A DNA stretch of 64,000 nucleotides, taken from contig JANPYM010000012.1 in the NCBI GenBank assembly GCA_025890175.1, positions 1,838,677-1,902,676 on the forward strand. The letters are read 5' to 3'. Below the pieces are notes generated by a model. The model saw only the letters and a program-made list of their open reading frames with translations. It was not told the origin of the DNA and did not search any database. Positions 22,877 through 33,780 of this stretch are shown one piece after another. Position 1 is the stretch's first letter. The number at the start of each line of letters is the position of its first letter. A program made the position numbers and the translations under genes. This DNA is from Ciborinia camelliae. Taxonomy: Eukaryota; Ascomycota; Leotiomycetes; Helotiales; Sclerotiniaceae.

Positions 22877-25575
22877 ATGAGATTTTTACCACAATGGCAG
22901 TTTCTTCTCGTGGGCCTGGTAATGGTAATAGATATAGGATTGGGGACAGAAGTGGAAGAGAAGAAGGATTTTGACGTATTTCAATATGTCGATCCATTCA
23001 TTGGGACTGCGAACGGAGGTACTGAAATATTTTCCAATCTATCGAGACTCGTGGCTGAAATAAATACAGGACATGTGTTTCCCGGAGCGACTTTACCCTT
23101 TGGTAAGCTCTCCTATCTTAGACTCTCATGATTTGAGCTTATTGGTTTGAAGGTATGGCAAAAGCAGTTGCAGATATAAACAATCCCGATGAGAAACAAG
23201 GAGGTTTTGCTTCAGATAATTCTGATATCACGGGATTTTCTCACATGCACGATTCTGGCACGGGTGGTGTGAGTAACACTGTCTATGTGGAAATGTTTCC
23301 TTTACTGATCAATACGCAAGTCACCATCACTTGGAAATTTTCCGTTGTTTCCACAAACCGGCTGCCCAGGGGATGTATTGGATAATTGTTTCTTCACCAA
23401 AACAGCTCGAGCATCTAGAAGAATAAATGGGACTGCAGAAGCACATCCGGGTTATTTTGCAGTATCGCTGAATACTTCGATTCACACGGAAGCTACAGTC
23501 ACCAACCATACTGCGCTATACCGATTTACATTCCCCTCAAATTTGACATCTAACTATTCATACTCCACTCCGCAAACTTTTTTGCCTTACAGTCCTCTCA
23601 TTTTAGTCGATCTAACGGATCTACCAGACTCTCGTTCGAATGGCTCAGTTCAGGTGGATCCAGATACCGGCCGACTTTCCGGAACCGGAACTTTCAATCC
23701 TTCCTTTGGAATTGGAAATTATGATTTACACTTCTGCGCCGATTTCAAGGGTGCAGAGATCCGAGACACAGGAGTCTTCATGAACAATCGTGCCGGAAGC
23801 CAACCCAAAAGTCTGAGCGTCACACCCGATGGTATAAACTCACCTCCTCTCCCAGCCGGAGCCTGGACACAATTCAAAGCCCCCGCGAACAATCAAATCC
23901 TCGCTCGAGTGGGGGTTTCATTCATCAGTATTGAAAAAGCTTGCCAGAACGCCGAAACGGAAATCCCCGATTTCGATTTCGAGAAGGTTTTAACCGCGGC
24001 GGAAGATGCGTGGAGGGAGAAGCTTTCGGTTATTAGTGTTGATGCTACGGGTGTTAGTGATGAGCTTCAGACTGTTTTTTGGTCTGGTGCTTATAGGGCG
24101 ATGATATCACCTCAGGATTATACGGGGGAAAATCCGTTATGGGAAAGTGATGAACCTTATTACGACTCGTATTACTGTATTTGGGATTCGTTCCGGAGTA
24201 TACATCCATTATTGACTTTATTGGATCCGCATAGTCAGACGCAGATGGTAAGGAGTTTGATAGATATTTATCGCCATGAAGGTACGATTTTGAAAAGACT
24301 CTCAATATAGAATCGCTAGCTAACATCATCATAGGAAAACTTCCCGATTGTCGAATGTCGTTATGTAAAGGATTTACTCAAGGAGGTTCAAACGCAGATA
24401 TTGTTCTGGCAGATTCTTATGTGAAGAACATCACAGACAACGTGGATTGGGCAACAGGCTATGAAGCAGTCGTATCTGACGCCGAAGGTATGTCAGGCCA
24501 TTATGCACTTTTCGCATCGTACCATTAACAACATATAGACGAACCAGCAGATTGGTCCATAGAAGGACGCGGCGGCCTAACCAGCTGGAAAAATCTCGGT
24601 TATATCCCCACCGAAGACTTCGACCCCTATGGCGTGGGACCCTTGACGCGATCCATATCCCGATCCGTAGAATATGCCTACAACGATTTCTGCATTGCCT
24701 CCATCGCCCAGGGTCTCGGAAAAAGCAGCGATGTAGAAAAATATCTCGCGCGCTCCGAAAATTGGAAAAACATGTACAAAGCCGATCAAACCTCCTATGT
24801 AAATGGATCCACCGATGCACCGAATTCCATTGTCGACACTGGATTTACCGGATTCCTTCAACCGCGCTACCTAAATGGAACATTCGGCTACCAAGACCCA
24901 ACTCTCTGTTCCCCGCTCTATAACTTCACATCTTGTTACCTGAACCCCAACGGCCACGAGACGTACGAAGGAAGTTCATGGATGTACACATTTTTCGTGC
25001 CTCAAGACATGGCCACGCTAGTGCTCACTCTCGGGGGGCCATCAACATTCGTATCGCGACTCCGTTACCTGCACACATCGGGACTGCTCTACATTGGCGA
25101 CGAACAGGCATTTTTGCCCGTGTTCCAATTCCACTATGCCGGCCGTCCGGGTCTCTCGGCTTCCTTCTCGCATTTCTACATCCCGTCGCAATTTAACGAT
25201 ACGCTTGCGGGAATAGCAGGTAATGATGATTCCGGCGCCATGGGTTCGTTTACGACGCTTTCCATGCTAGGACTCTGGCCCATATCAGGCCAAGATGTAT
25301 ATCTAATCACACCCCCCTATTTCCCATCCGTAAGCATCAAGAACGGACAAACGGGAAAAATCGCCACGGTGAAAAATATAGGGTTTGATAGTGGGTATGA
25401 AAATATATACATACAGAGCGCGAAATTGAATGGAGAGGTATGGACGAAGAGTTGGGTGAAGCATAGTTTTTGGTTGGAGGGAGGGATTCTGGAATTGACG
25501 CTTGGGAAGAATGAAAGTAGTTGGGGGACGAGGGATGAGGATCTACCGCCTAGTGCATCGACTACAGTGTGGTAG
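22877..25575 (+). CDS. GH92 alpha-mannosidase, secreted
   Basis: An 813-residue glycoside hydrolase family 92 protein; the family consists mainly of calcium-dependent exo-alpha-mannosidases, often alpha-1,2-specific, acting on N-glycans and mannoproteins. Six exons: 22877-23018, 23070-23102, 23153-23268, 23321-24281, 24335-24487 and 24539-25575; phases agree and each junction restores a family motif. A signal peptide covers residues 1 to about 23. Family motifs in order are YVDPFIGTANGGHVFPGA, GFSHMHDSGTGG, GNFPLFPQTGCPGD, YCIWDSFRSIHPLLTLLDP and, near the C-terminus, GNDDSGAMGSFTTLSMLGLWPISG. The 33-nt second exon is very small but essential for the frame. Many N-glycosylation sites fit an extracellular enzyme. 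Linkage specificity cannot be read from sequence. Confidence 0.95.
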
Positions 25576-25970
25576 TTAAGGATTGGAGAGAAGAAGTTGA
25601 TGAATGGTGGATTAATTGGCGGTAAGCATTTTGGGAGTAGGCTGTGATTTATCCGAAGTTATAATGAAGAATAATCAAAGCAGATTTTATGCCCATTTTA
25701 CCATAAGTTTCCCTTGGTCTTTGTGATTATCATATTCCCATTTACTGATGCTTTCTCCTCTCAACAATCAAGCTACTGAACAACCTCCATTTTTTCTTGT
25801 TTCTGGAGTTGAACCCCATTCCCGAAAGTTTCTTAAAGGTCCTCTTTTATCGACGGGGTTAAGACGGTGGAAGAAAGGTTATATCTATCACAGTCTATCC
25901 ATAGTTCCGATACTTCATATTTAGTTATAAACATTCTTCTATACAATTTTATTTAATATCATAAATACCA
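25576..25970. other. Intergenic, convergent 3' ends
   Basis: About 395 bp between the converging GH92 and RAD2 genes. It holds both 3' untranslated regions; nothing else seen. Confidence 0.6.
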
Positions 25971-28900
25971 TTAACCCTTTGTCTTTTTCCGTTTAGCAGC
26001 TTGTCCCTGACCATTCCCATTCCCATTCCCATTCCCCCTGCCCTTCCCTTTTACCGGCCCCGATTCTTTTGCTCTAGACATTACAGGCTCATCATCATTT
26101 TCCCCGTCTGCCTCATTTTCCTCTTCTCCAAGGCCATCATTGTCATCACCATCACCATCCCCATCAGCATCACCATCCACCTCCTCCACCGTCCTCTTAT
26201 TACCCTTTCCCTTTCCTTTCCTACTCGCCACCTTTTTCTGCTGCGCCTCAATACTCAACTCGTTCTTCCTCGCCCATTCCCTCGCATCATCTGCAAATGT
26301 ACTCCCACTCTGCAAAGGATTTGCACCTTTCTTTTTCTTAGCCTTCAGTTTCCCAACCGCCTCTCTCATCCTCTTGCTCCCACTGTCTCTACTTCTCTCC
26401 CCATTCGCGTTCGCGTTCGCCCCAACTCCGACTGCACCGTCAAAATACCTCGTGATATTACTTTGAGTCCCCTCCGTCTCTCGTCTATTCATATCCCTAA
26501 TAACCGGTACCAAAATTTCATCCACGCGCTCTTGACTCCACCCAACCGTTCCCATCAAAAACTCTCTCAGCTGTCCGAGATCGGGAACTCCCCATTGGAA
26601 AGCTTCGGGCGTACTATCAACATCGGGTTTGAGATATGCTTCTGTGACTGCTGGGCTGGGGAATGCTGGAGGTAGGAAAAGTTTCGTAGCTTGTGAGCGG
26701 CGGAATTTCTTGCGGAAAAGAGTGGGTTCGCTTGCGACTGTATTGGTTGCGAGGGGATTTTGGACGGCGGACCACCATTCTTTGAATTCTTCGAGGCCGG
26801 TTGAAGAGGGGAACTCGGAAAGAATTTCTACAGCAGTTACGGGGCCGATGCCGGGTATACCTTCTGTATAATCCGAACCGAGTAAGTGAGCAATTGAGAT
26901 TAGTTGATCTCTGGAAAGTGAAAGTTCTTTTTCGAGATCGGATGAGAGGTAACATTCAACAAGTTTGTTGCTATTGAATAAATTCTTATAGACCCGCGTC
27001 CCGCCAAAAAGAAAAATATCTGAATCGTCCGTCACAATACCGTCTACGAGACCAAGACGCACCAATTCAGCGCACTGGGCTTCTGCTTCCATTGGCGCAG
27101 TGATATAAGGGATACCGAATAGACGGAGTAGGGCTTGGCATTCTGTGATCATGATATGTGATACTTCATCAGCATCTCTGCGATCTTTCTTTTGTTGACT
27201 TCGTAGAGCTTTGAGTTCTTTCTCATATGAATCTTGGTTTTCCTTCTCGGATTTATTGTTTAAAGTGCTGGCAAATCTAGCATGTTCTTCTGCTTCGATA
27301 GCGAGTTGAGTCATGAGTTCTTCTTCTTCTGGATCACTAAAATCGAATTCATCGGGTATTGCCTCGGCTTCTTGGCGATCGTATGCGTCGTCGATAGGCG
27401 ATTCGGCAGACTCGGTTGGCCTAGATGGCAATGCAGATGTATAATCTGCCATCTCGACATCTTCAAATACTGGAGATAGACTTTTCCGCATAGAGGTTGA
27501 CGGTTGGGTCGGCTCTGTTGCTTGTACATCAGGAAGATCCACATCTTCGAAGACAGGAGATGGCGATTTTGATTTCGAAGAGGCCTCTTCTATACTACCT
27601 CCGACGTCCTTACTAGCATCGGCATTGTTCTTAGACTTAGGGGCGGCATCCTCATAATCACTCTCTGACCACTCAACCGGCTCATCAGAATCTTGCAACA
27701 ATTCAATTGCATCCTCTGTACGAGGTTCAACGGGTGGCTGTCTATCCTGAGGAATATCAAACTGCGGTGGTTCAGCTCTCCCAATTTCTGCCAAATCATC
27801 CACACTGTCTTTCGTAACTTTAGGCGTAGGAGCTTTATCCAAAACTTCCACATCACTATCATTATCATTATCATTATCATCAGAATCTACCTGAATAACC
27901 CCATGATCACGTTGAAAGATCCTCTCATCTTCCTCTGCCCATTCGCGATTCTTAGCATTTTGTTCTTGGTCTCTTTTGCGCTGTTGTTGGACTTGTGATC
28001 TGATATCATCGTTGCCCACTAGCCAAGGGGGCAATGGTCTCGCTGTCTTTTTTTCATCTTCCACCTCGAAGCCACCAGCAAGTTCTTCTTCGTCCACTTC
28101 TTGGGCGTCTTCGGTAGATTTCTCTGGCAGCTTCTTCTTACCAAATAAAGATGTTTTGAATTCGAGTCTCTCAAAGGGCAAAGGGCCATCAAAAGGATTT
28201 TTCTTATTCGCAGCAATTGGTGCTGCTTGACGAATCTTTTCCGGTGCCTTTTGTTTCCTTGCCTTCCTCAGTGCAGCTTGGAAATCCATATCGCTATCGC
28301 TATCACTATCTACCTTTCCCCTCTTCTCTTTCCGTTTCGGCACAGCAGCATTCGCTCTATTGTTAACCATATGAGCAATCATTTTCCCACTCGATTTGGT
28401 AATAGGCCTAGCATCTTCTACTGCCCTTTGCTCGTATTCCGGCATGGGTACATCCTCAAAAGAATCTTCTTCTTCTTCCTCTTCTGGACCGTACCCTTTC
28501 TGGAGTGATAACTCGATCGCTCGGTTTAGATGGTCTTCCTCGTCAAGTTCATCGTCTGGGGCCTGATCCTGCTGCAGAGACATTGCAATCGCACGATTTA
28601 TATCTTCATCTTCATCATCGTAATTAGCATCTATCGTGCTCGGTCCTGGTTGTCCGCCTGTATCATCAACAAAGAGGGAATCTGGATCTTCAGATGGTAA
28701 TCTGGCTGGCCTTGAACTTGATTTTCTCCTCGAGTTTAAATATTCCTTTCTCCTATCAGCAATCTCTCGTGCCTGGAAATCGCTATATGTCATATTCTTC
28801 CCATCATCTCTGACTTTCGGTAATCGATTCAAGCCCTCAACAGGAACATCTTCAAAATCGTCTTCCTCAGATTCCGATACCAAATTAACATTATTCCTCT

Positions 28901-29957
28901 TTTGATCATAATCATCCACATCAATCGGTTTATTCCTATCCCCCACCCCCTTCTCCGTCGACACCACACCTAAAGCCCAACCCCCCTCAACCCCATCATT
29001 CTTAACCAACACATATTCCCTCCCCCTATCCCCCGCAATCCTGCCGGTTCCAGTGATCCCAAACATATTTCCGTCCGAATTCATACCATTCAAATTCATC
29101 AATCTCTGCGTCAAATCATTCCTCTCCCTAACCCTCTCAATCTGAAATTTTGAAAAAGCCATCCTATCCGGAAACATTTCTTCCAATTGTTCCTTACTCA
29201 GGCCCATCCTCAATCGACTCCTTAACCTCGCCGCATTCAAAATATTATACCGATCCCCCGCCGGCAAACTCATAAAAAACTCCCCATTAAAATCGATCTT
29301 GCTGAAATCATACAAATTCACATCCTCCCCTTGATTGAACTGTCTTGCATATTCTTCTAATTCCTCAGCACTCATAATCCTTGGATCTTCAGGCCGTCCC
29401 ATCCCCTCTATCCCATTTGTAAGTTCCGGTAAATGATATGCGTCTTTCTTGTGGAACTTCCGCGTCGATTGTCGTTGTTGTGCTGACATTCCTATCTCAT
29501 CCACATATGCCAATTGTTCTTCCGGCACAACCTCCTCTTCCTCAACCACAGGCCTACTTCTCCCCTCCCTCTCCCTTCTTTTTCTCTCAATCTCCTCCTC
29601 CTCCGCCCTCCTCTTCATCTGCACCCCCAGCAGTCTCCCCGCCGTCCTAACAGCATCTTCTCGCCTTCCCTCTCTCCTCCTCTTCCTGCTTAATACAGTT
29701 TGACGTTTTAAAACCGGGGCACCGCCATCAAATACAAAAACTGGTTTGATTCCATGAAACAATAATTTGCATATTCTTCGGAAGAATCCAACGATATGCG
29801 AGTTTCGAAGGGCATTTCCTTCTTTATCGCGGACGGCTTTGAGGAATTGGTAGATCCAGATTGAGGCATCGACAGCGAGGCGTTTGCGATTTAGAGCTGG
29901 GAGGGGAGTGGGTCGTGCGCAGGGTTGAACAATGGTCCAGAGGCCGGTGACACCCAT
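25971..29957 (-). CDS. RAD2: RAD2/XPG structure-specific endonuclease (nucleotide excision repair)
   Basis: A 1,328-residue intronless homologue of yeast Rad2, S. pombe Rad13 and human XPG, which makes the 3' incision in nucleotide excision repair and binds TFIIH. The XPG N domain starts at residue 1 (MGVTGLWTIVQPCARPTPLP) and includes KPVFVFDGGAP. The I domain is at about 925-1080 (ITAPMEAEAQCAELV, TDDSDIFLFGG, LGSDYTEGIPGIG), with the catalytic acids present. The long acidic spacer between them carries two likely ubiquitin-interacting motifs: DINRAIAMSLQQD (about 449) and HLNRAIELSLQKG (about 471). QSNITRYF near residue 1163 fits a PCNA-binding PIP box. The C-terminus has GN-rich repeats and a basic KRKKTKG nuclear signal. 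It shares a promoter with the Naa38-like gene. Confidence 0.97.
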   Translation of the reverse strand: MGVTGLWTIVQPCARPTPLPALNRKRLAVDASIWIYQFLKAVRDKEGNALRNSHIVGFFRRICKLLFHGIKPVFVFDGGAPVLKRQTVLSRKRRREGRREDAVRTAGRLLGVQMKRRAEEEEIERKRREREGRSRPVVEEEEVVPEEQLAYVDEIGMSAQQRQSTRKFHKKDAYHLPELTNGIEGMGRPEDPRIMSAEELEEYARQFNQGEDVNLYDFSKIDFNGEFFMSLPAGDRYNILNAARLRSRLRMGLSKEQLEEMFPDRMAFSKFQIERVRERNDLTQRLMNLNGMNSDGNMFGITGTGRIAGDRGREYVLVKNDGVEGGWALGVVSTEKGVGDRNKPIDVDDYDQKRNNVNLVSESEEDDFEDVPVEGLNRLPKVRDDGKNMTYSDFQAREIADRRKEYLNSRRKSSSRPARLPSEDPDSLFVDDTGGQPGPSTIDANYDDEDEDINRAIAMSLQQDQAPDDELDEEDHLNRAIELSLQKGYGPEEEEEEDSFEDVPMPEYEQRAVEDARPITKSSGKMIAHMVNNRANAAVPKRKEKRGKVDSDSDSDMDFQAALRKARKQKAPEKIRQAAPIAANKKNPFDGPLPFERLEFKTSLFGKKKLPEKSTEDAQEVDEEELAGGFEVEDEKKTARPLPPWLVGNDDIRSQVQQQRKRDQEQNAKNREWAEEDERIFQRDHGVIQVDSDDNDNDNDSDVEVLDKAPTPKVTKDSVDDLAEIGRAEPPQFDIPQDRQPPVEPRTEDAIELLQDSDEPVEWSESDYEDAAPKSKNNADASKDVGGSIEEASSKSKSPSPVFEDVDLPDVQATEPTQPSTSMRKSLSPVFEDVEMADYTSALPSRPTESAESPIDDAYDRQEAEAIPDEFDFSDPEEEELMTQLAIEAEEHARFASTLNNKSEKENQDSYEKELKALRSQQKKDRRDADEVSHIMITECQALLRLFGIPYITAPMEAEAQCAELVRLGLVDGIVTDDSDIFLFGGTRVYKNLFNSNKLVECYLSSDLEKELSLSRDQLISIAHLLGSDYTEGIPGIGPVTAVEILSEFPSSTGLEEFKEWWSAVQNPLATNTVASEPTLFRKKFRRSQATKLFLPPAFPSPAVTEAYLKPDVDSTPEAFQWGVPDLGQLREFLMGTVGWSQERVDEILVPVIRDMNRRETEGTQSNITRYFDGAVGVGANANANGERSRDSGSKRMREAVGKLKAKKKKGANPLQSGSTFADDAREWARKNELSIEAQQKKVASRKGKGKGNKRTVEEVDGDADGDGDGDDNDGLGEEENEADGENDDEPVMSRAKESGPVKGKGRGNGNGNGNGQGQAAKRKKTKG

Positions 29958-30370
29958 GGTGAAGGTATTGTAGCTTGTATATTGGTTGATAGGTTATTTA
30001 TTGTGATATAATATGATATAATATGATTGCAATTCGCAGGATGATGAGGTCGTGTCGAGAGAGGGTGGAGAACCCGGATATCAAAAAGGAATTTGGAATA
30101 AATCAAAACTTTCAATTCTCATCAAGTCTCTATTAATCAATTGTAGTAAACTCATCCCATGTCGAAATCCCCAGCCAATATTTGATTATTCCCGTCTCAT
30201 CAATCCAGATTTGAACAAGAAACCTCACGGATTCTACATCCCACATCCCACATCCCATCTCGTCTCACATCTGCCTTGACTTACCCGCGTAATGACGCAC
30301 ATAAAATCCACGAATCCACGTGATCTCTTATCTTATCGCCGAACACCCTCATTGATGATCGATTTCACCA
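29958..30370. promoter_or_regulatory. Bidirectional promoter of RAD2 and the Naa38-like gene
   Basis: A 413-bp gap between divergent starts. It contains an AT-rich ATATGATATAATATGAT patch beside the RAD2 start and a CACGTG box at 30317-30322 close to the Naa38-like gene. No other motif is evident. Confidence 0.5.
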
Positions 30371-31270
30371 ATGGCCAATTTGCTCCCCAGCCATACCATC
30401 ACCACCCTCACCATCATCATGACCTCCTTCGCAGCCAACCCCGGCGCCGGGATCCAGATATCTCCAGCTAGAAGACAAGCACGCCTCTACCTGGAAAACC
30501 TCTTAGGCAAGACTATTCTCGTACACACGACCGATAATCGCATGTTCCGAGGGGAATTCAAGTGTACCGATTCTGTTTGTATACCTTTCTCCTTTCTCTC
30601 CCCCTCCTCCTCTTTCACTCACTTTTACCCTGCCCCTCCCCTTTCCCTTCCTCTCCAATATCCAGAATCGTGTTTTGATTTTCAGAGCATCTAATTTATT
30701 TACATCACATCACATCACATCACATCACTTTACATTATATCGCTTTCAAAAAGAAAAAAAGAAGAAAAAACTCCAACTAACCAAGCACACCATCCACCTT
30801 AGGACCTAAATATAATCATCTCCCAAACCTACGAATACCGCATTCCCCCTCCCCCTCCCAGCTCCCCCTCAATCCCACAGCCTCAACCTCAAACTACAAC
30901 TACAACTACCCTCCCTTCATCTACCACCACCGGGAGCACCATTACCAGCTCTCCCCCATCTCCCTCATCTCCCCCACAACCCGAACAACAACCCGAACAA
31001 CCCGACCAACAACCCCTCCAACCCCCCCAACCCCCCCTCCCAACCGCAAACGACACCCCCTGCCCATCCTCACCCATAAACCCGACGATCCTAGACATCA
31101 CCCCCCGCTGGCTCGGTCTGGTCGTCGTGCCCGGCCAACACATAACACGAATCGAGCTTGAAGAATTTTCGAGCCAGCAGGCGCGAGGACATACTGCACG
31201 TGAGCCAGCCGAGCCCGCTCGCTGCGAGTCTCCCGATGCGTTGGTCAAGGGGGAGGAGGTTTCCATATGA
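30371..31270 (+). CDS. LSm-domain NatC auxiliary subunit, Naa38/Mak31-like
   Basis: An Sm-like protein matching Naa38/Mak31, the small subunit of the NatC N-terminal acetyltransferase. Exons are 30371-30574 and 30803-31270, with a GTTTGT donor, a 228-nt intron and phase 0. The Sm1 half reads LLGKTILVHTTDNRMFRGEF then KCTDS, continuing after the intron as DLNIIISQTYEYR. The Sm2 half is RWLGLVVVPGQHITRIELEE. Between them lie about 85 residues rich in Pro, Gln, Thr and Ser, far longer than the usual loop. About 38 extra residues follow Sm2. Total length is 223 residues, or 207 if translation begins at the second ATG (30419), which fits the domain as well. The intron contains a CACAT repeat. Confidence 0.82.
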
Positions 31271-32233
31271 GCAAAGCAAGGCCACATACATACCCGACAT
31301 ACATACATTCATGAGGAGATGAGATGAGACTCATATACCCAAGCTGAGATGAGATGAGATGAGATAAGATAAGATAAGACGTCGTATCAGCGTTCGCCCT
31401 CGCGGGATCATCTATCTCCATAATAGGGAACATGATTCATCACGATATTCAGATCTCGCGTGATATCATCCATATCGCGCATATCTCAGCGGAGACGAGT
31501 CATCAAGGGTTGCCAGCGGGTTACCGGTTAGTGAATGGACACCGATGAAGGGGGTCCACAAACAAACAATATTGATGGGAATAGATAGGAAGAAGAATGG
31601 TGAAATTTCTTGATTGCCCCTGCCCCTGAGGCAAGTAGGTATTGAGCTATAACTTAGGCTACACATATCAACCAAGAGATGGTTGATTGGAACAAACTAG
31701 TTTTGGAGATGATATCAGGATTATTCGAGACATTGTGGGTGCATGAGATACCCCAGGCCAGGAAAGACATGAATGATATGAAGAAAAAGAAAGATGGAAA
31801 CCATTGAGCACCACACCAAAAAAAGTTGGAATCAAAAAAAGCAAAGCTGTCATTAAAAACTACCGATACAAAAAAAACATTGAAGAACCCGTAGACGTGT
31901 TGCGTTCCTCTTAAACCCCCCCCAAGCAAGTCCCTTTGTCCCTCCCATCCGGTGCCCCCAACCTTTCAATCCTCGCATTTCAAGTCCTCATATCGTATAT
32001 GATCAATTACGGCCACATTACCATCACCATCATTAAATGAAAAAACATCGATCCAGCCCGAGTAGCAATAAGCAGAGGAAGCAAAGTTAAAGAAGAGATC
32101 TTGGGAATATCCCACCACCACCAGTCCATTTGTTTCCTACGTGACACTTTTGACTCCCCTACCATCCTTGAACACCATCACTAGCTGATTACCATCTTCT
32201 CATTCGTCCTTGATATTAAATTCGAGCATTATA
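31271..32233. repeat. Intergenic with GAGAT/GATAA microsatellite
   Basis: About 960 bp between converging genes. A GAGAT-type tandem array with TCATCTC-like inverted pieces occupies about 31312-31380 (GATGAGATGAGATGAGATAA). The rest is the 3' region of both genes; no coding signal. Confidence 0.6.
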
Positions 32234-33780
32234 TTATGCGAGTTCTTCTTGACGACCTCTTTGTTCGCCATTGGTGACGCTACCTTGATGGGAGTGAGCG
32301 ACCTCTTCTTCCTCTTCCTCTTCCTCGTATTCATCCCCCTTGTGATTGGCAGCCGGTACCCAAAGACCAGACTCGTTATCGTTCAAGGGTTGATCTTGAC
32401 CGGTGAGATCATGGCCCTGAGCGTTACGTTGAATGTTGTTTCGTCTGCGTTGAGACAAAGTGCGGGCACGGGTAGAGAGGTTGGCAGAGACGGCAGCATT
32501 GGAGTTGACCCAGTTGGTGAGAGAATCTTCGCAGTCTTGAATGATGGCCTTGCTAGCCTCATATCCGTCATATGCTTGACGGGTCTCACCTGGAGTAACG
32601 GGAGTATCGTCAACAAGCTCCAAGAGATGCTTTCCGTAACCAGCGATGATAGCGACCTTTTCGCAATGTTCGCGGAGAGCATCGAATTGGTAGGTGTAGG
32701 CAGCCTTGAGCTTCTCACGGGTAATGTTGGAAAGTTGAGCTTCAGCAACGAGAGATTCAGCCTCGGCACGAACAAGTTCCTGCTCAAGAACGACAATTCT
32801 TGGGGATTCTGGCTCCTTGTATTTGAGTTGAGCAATTTGGTCGGTAATCTTTTGCTTGCGATCTCTACTAGGTTGAACGGAAGCTTCGATGTTTCTGATG
32901 CTCTTGATGGTAACACGATATTGATCATAACGATCAACGTATTGGTCCTCAAGTTCACCAATCTCATAGAGCAATACACCGAGCTTATCGGTGACATCTG
33001 ACACATCTTCATCGCATCCCTCACCCCAGATGGAAAGTTGTTGCTATATGATGTTAGGTTGATAAATTTATATCATGTGTTGTAGAAAGGGTATACTTAC
33101 TGCTACCTCCATCCTCTCTCTGCCAACAAGTTCCATACTGCGCATAACGTTCTTCTCCATCTTCACGAGCTGACCGAGCTTTTTGGAAAGCTCTGGCCCC
33201 CTGGTATTGAGGGCAGAGTGTGTCTTGAGTCGCATAGCATGGCCTGAATCAATATTGATCAGCAAGCCATCCCTTCAATAGCAGAACAAAGGAGGCAATT
33301 ATCATAGTCATTGTGACAAAAAATCTGGCAACAATACATGGCGGCGATAGATATCACGAAATATCAAACACAGGAAAGCCTTCTCCTGTATAGCCAAGAG
33401 GATATATTCAACAGATAAATATATCCGGAATGAATATCCAGGCGACTTGATGCGCTGTTGCTCTTCTTTTCCGAACCCCATTGCCTGTGTACAGAGACTT
33501 CCGTGTACCCCACCTCAATCACGTATAATATATATCTCGGACGTCATAGAAAAAGTGTACTGACCGATACCGCTTCTGCCGAAGAACTTTCCGGATTTTG
33601 TGCTCGATGGTGGTGGAGGGGGGTTCTGAAGTTGCGAGGCCTATGAAGGAGGAAGAAAGCATCGTCAGTAACGGTTCATTCAATTTCGTGGCAAGCTGTG
33701 ACGAGATATGCCATCGCTCCTCGAGCTGTATGACTTACAGTTGGAGCCCGCGATTGTCTCATGGAGTATGTGCGATGCAT
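32234..33780 (-). CDS. Eisosome core component Pil1/Lsp1 (BAR-domain protein)
   Basis: A 356-residue Pil1/Lsp1 family protein that assembles the eisosome scaffold on plasma-membrane furrows. Exons on the minus strand are 33780-33739, 33640-33565, 33243-33101 and 33043-32234; phases agree. The N-terminus [14 protein letters not shown] is the conserved membrane-inserted segment of the family, and the third exon carries HALNTRG-like and [20 protein letters not shown] sequences. The BAR helices run to about residue 270, then an acidic EEEEEEEE tract. Translation ends QEELA-stop. Sixteen bases further a sequence that would encode [12 protein letters not shown] appears, suggesting a small insertion near the original terminus. 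It could be either Pil1 or Lsp1, so no symbol is given. Confidence 0.94.

Noticed and set aside
26001..26675. Plus-strand frame of 224 residues rich in Ile, Pro and Leu
   Set aside because: Antisense to low-complexity repeats of the RAD2 gene.
32210..33001. Plus-strand frame of 263 residues with hydrophobic character
   Set aside because: It is antisense to the well-supported Pil1/Lsp1 exon.
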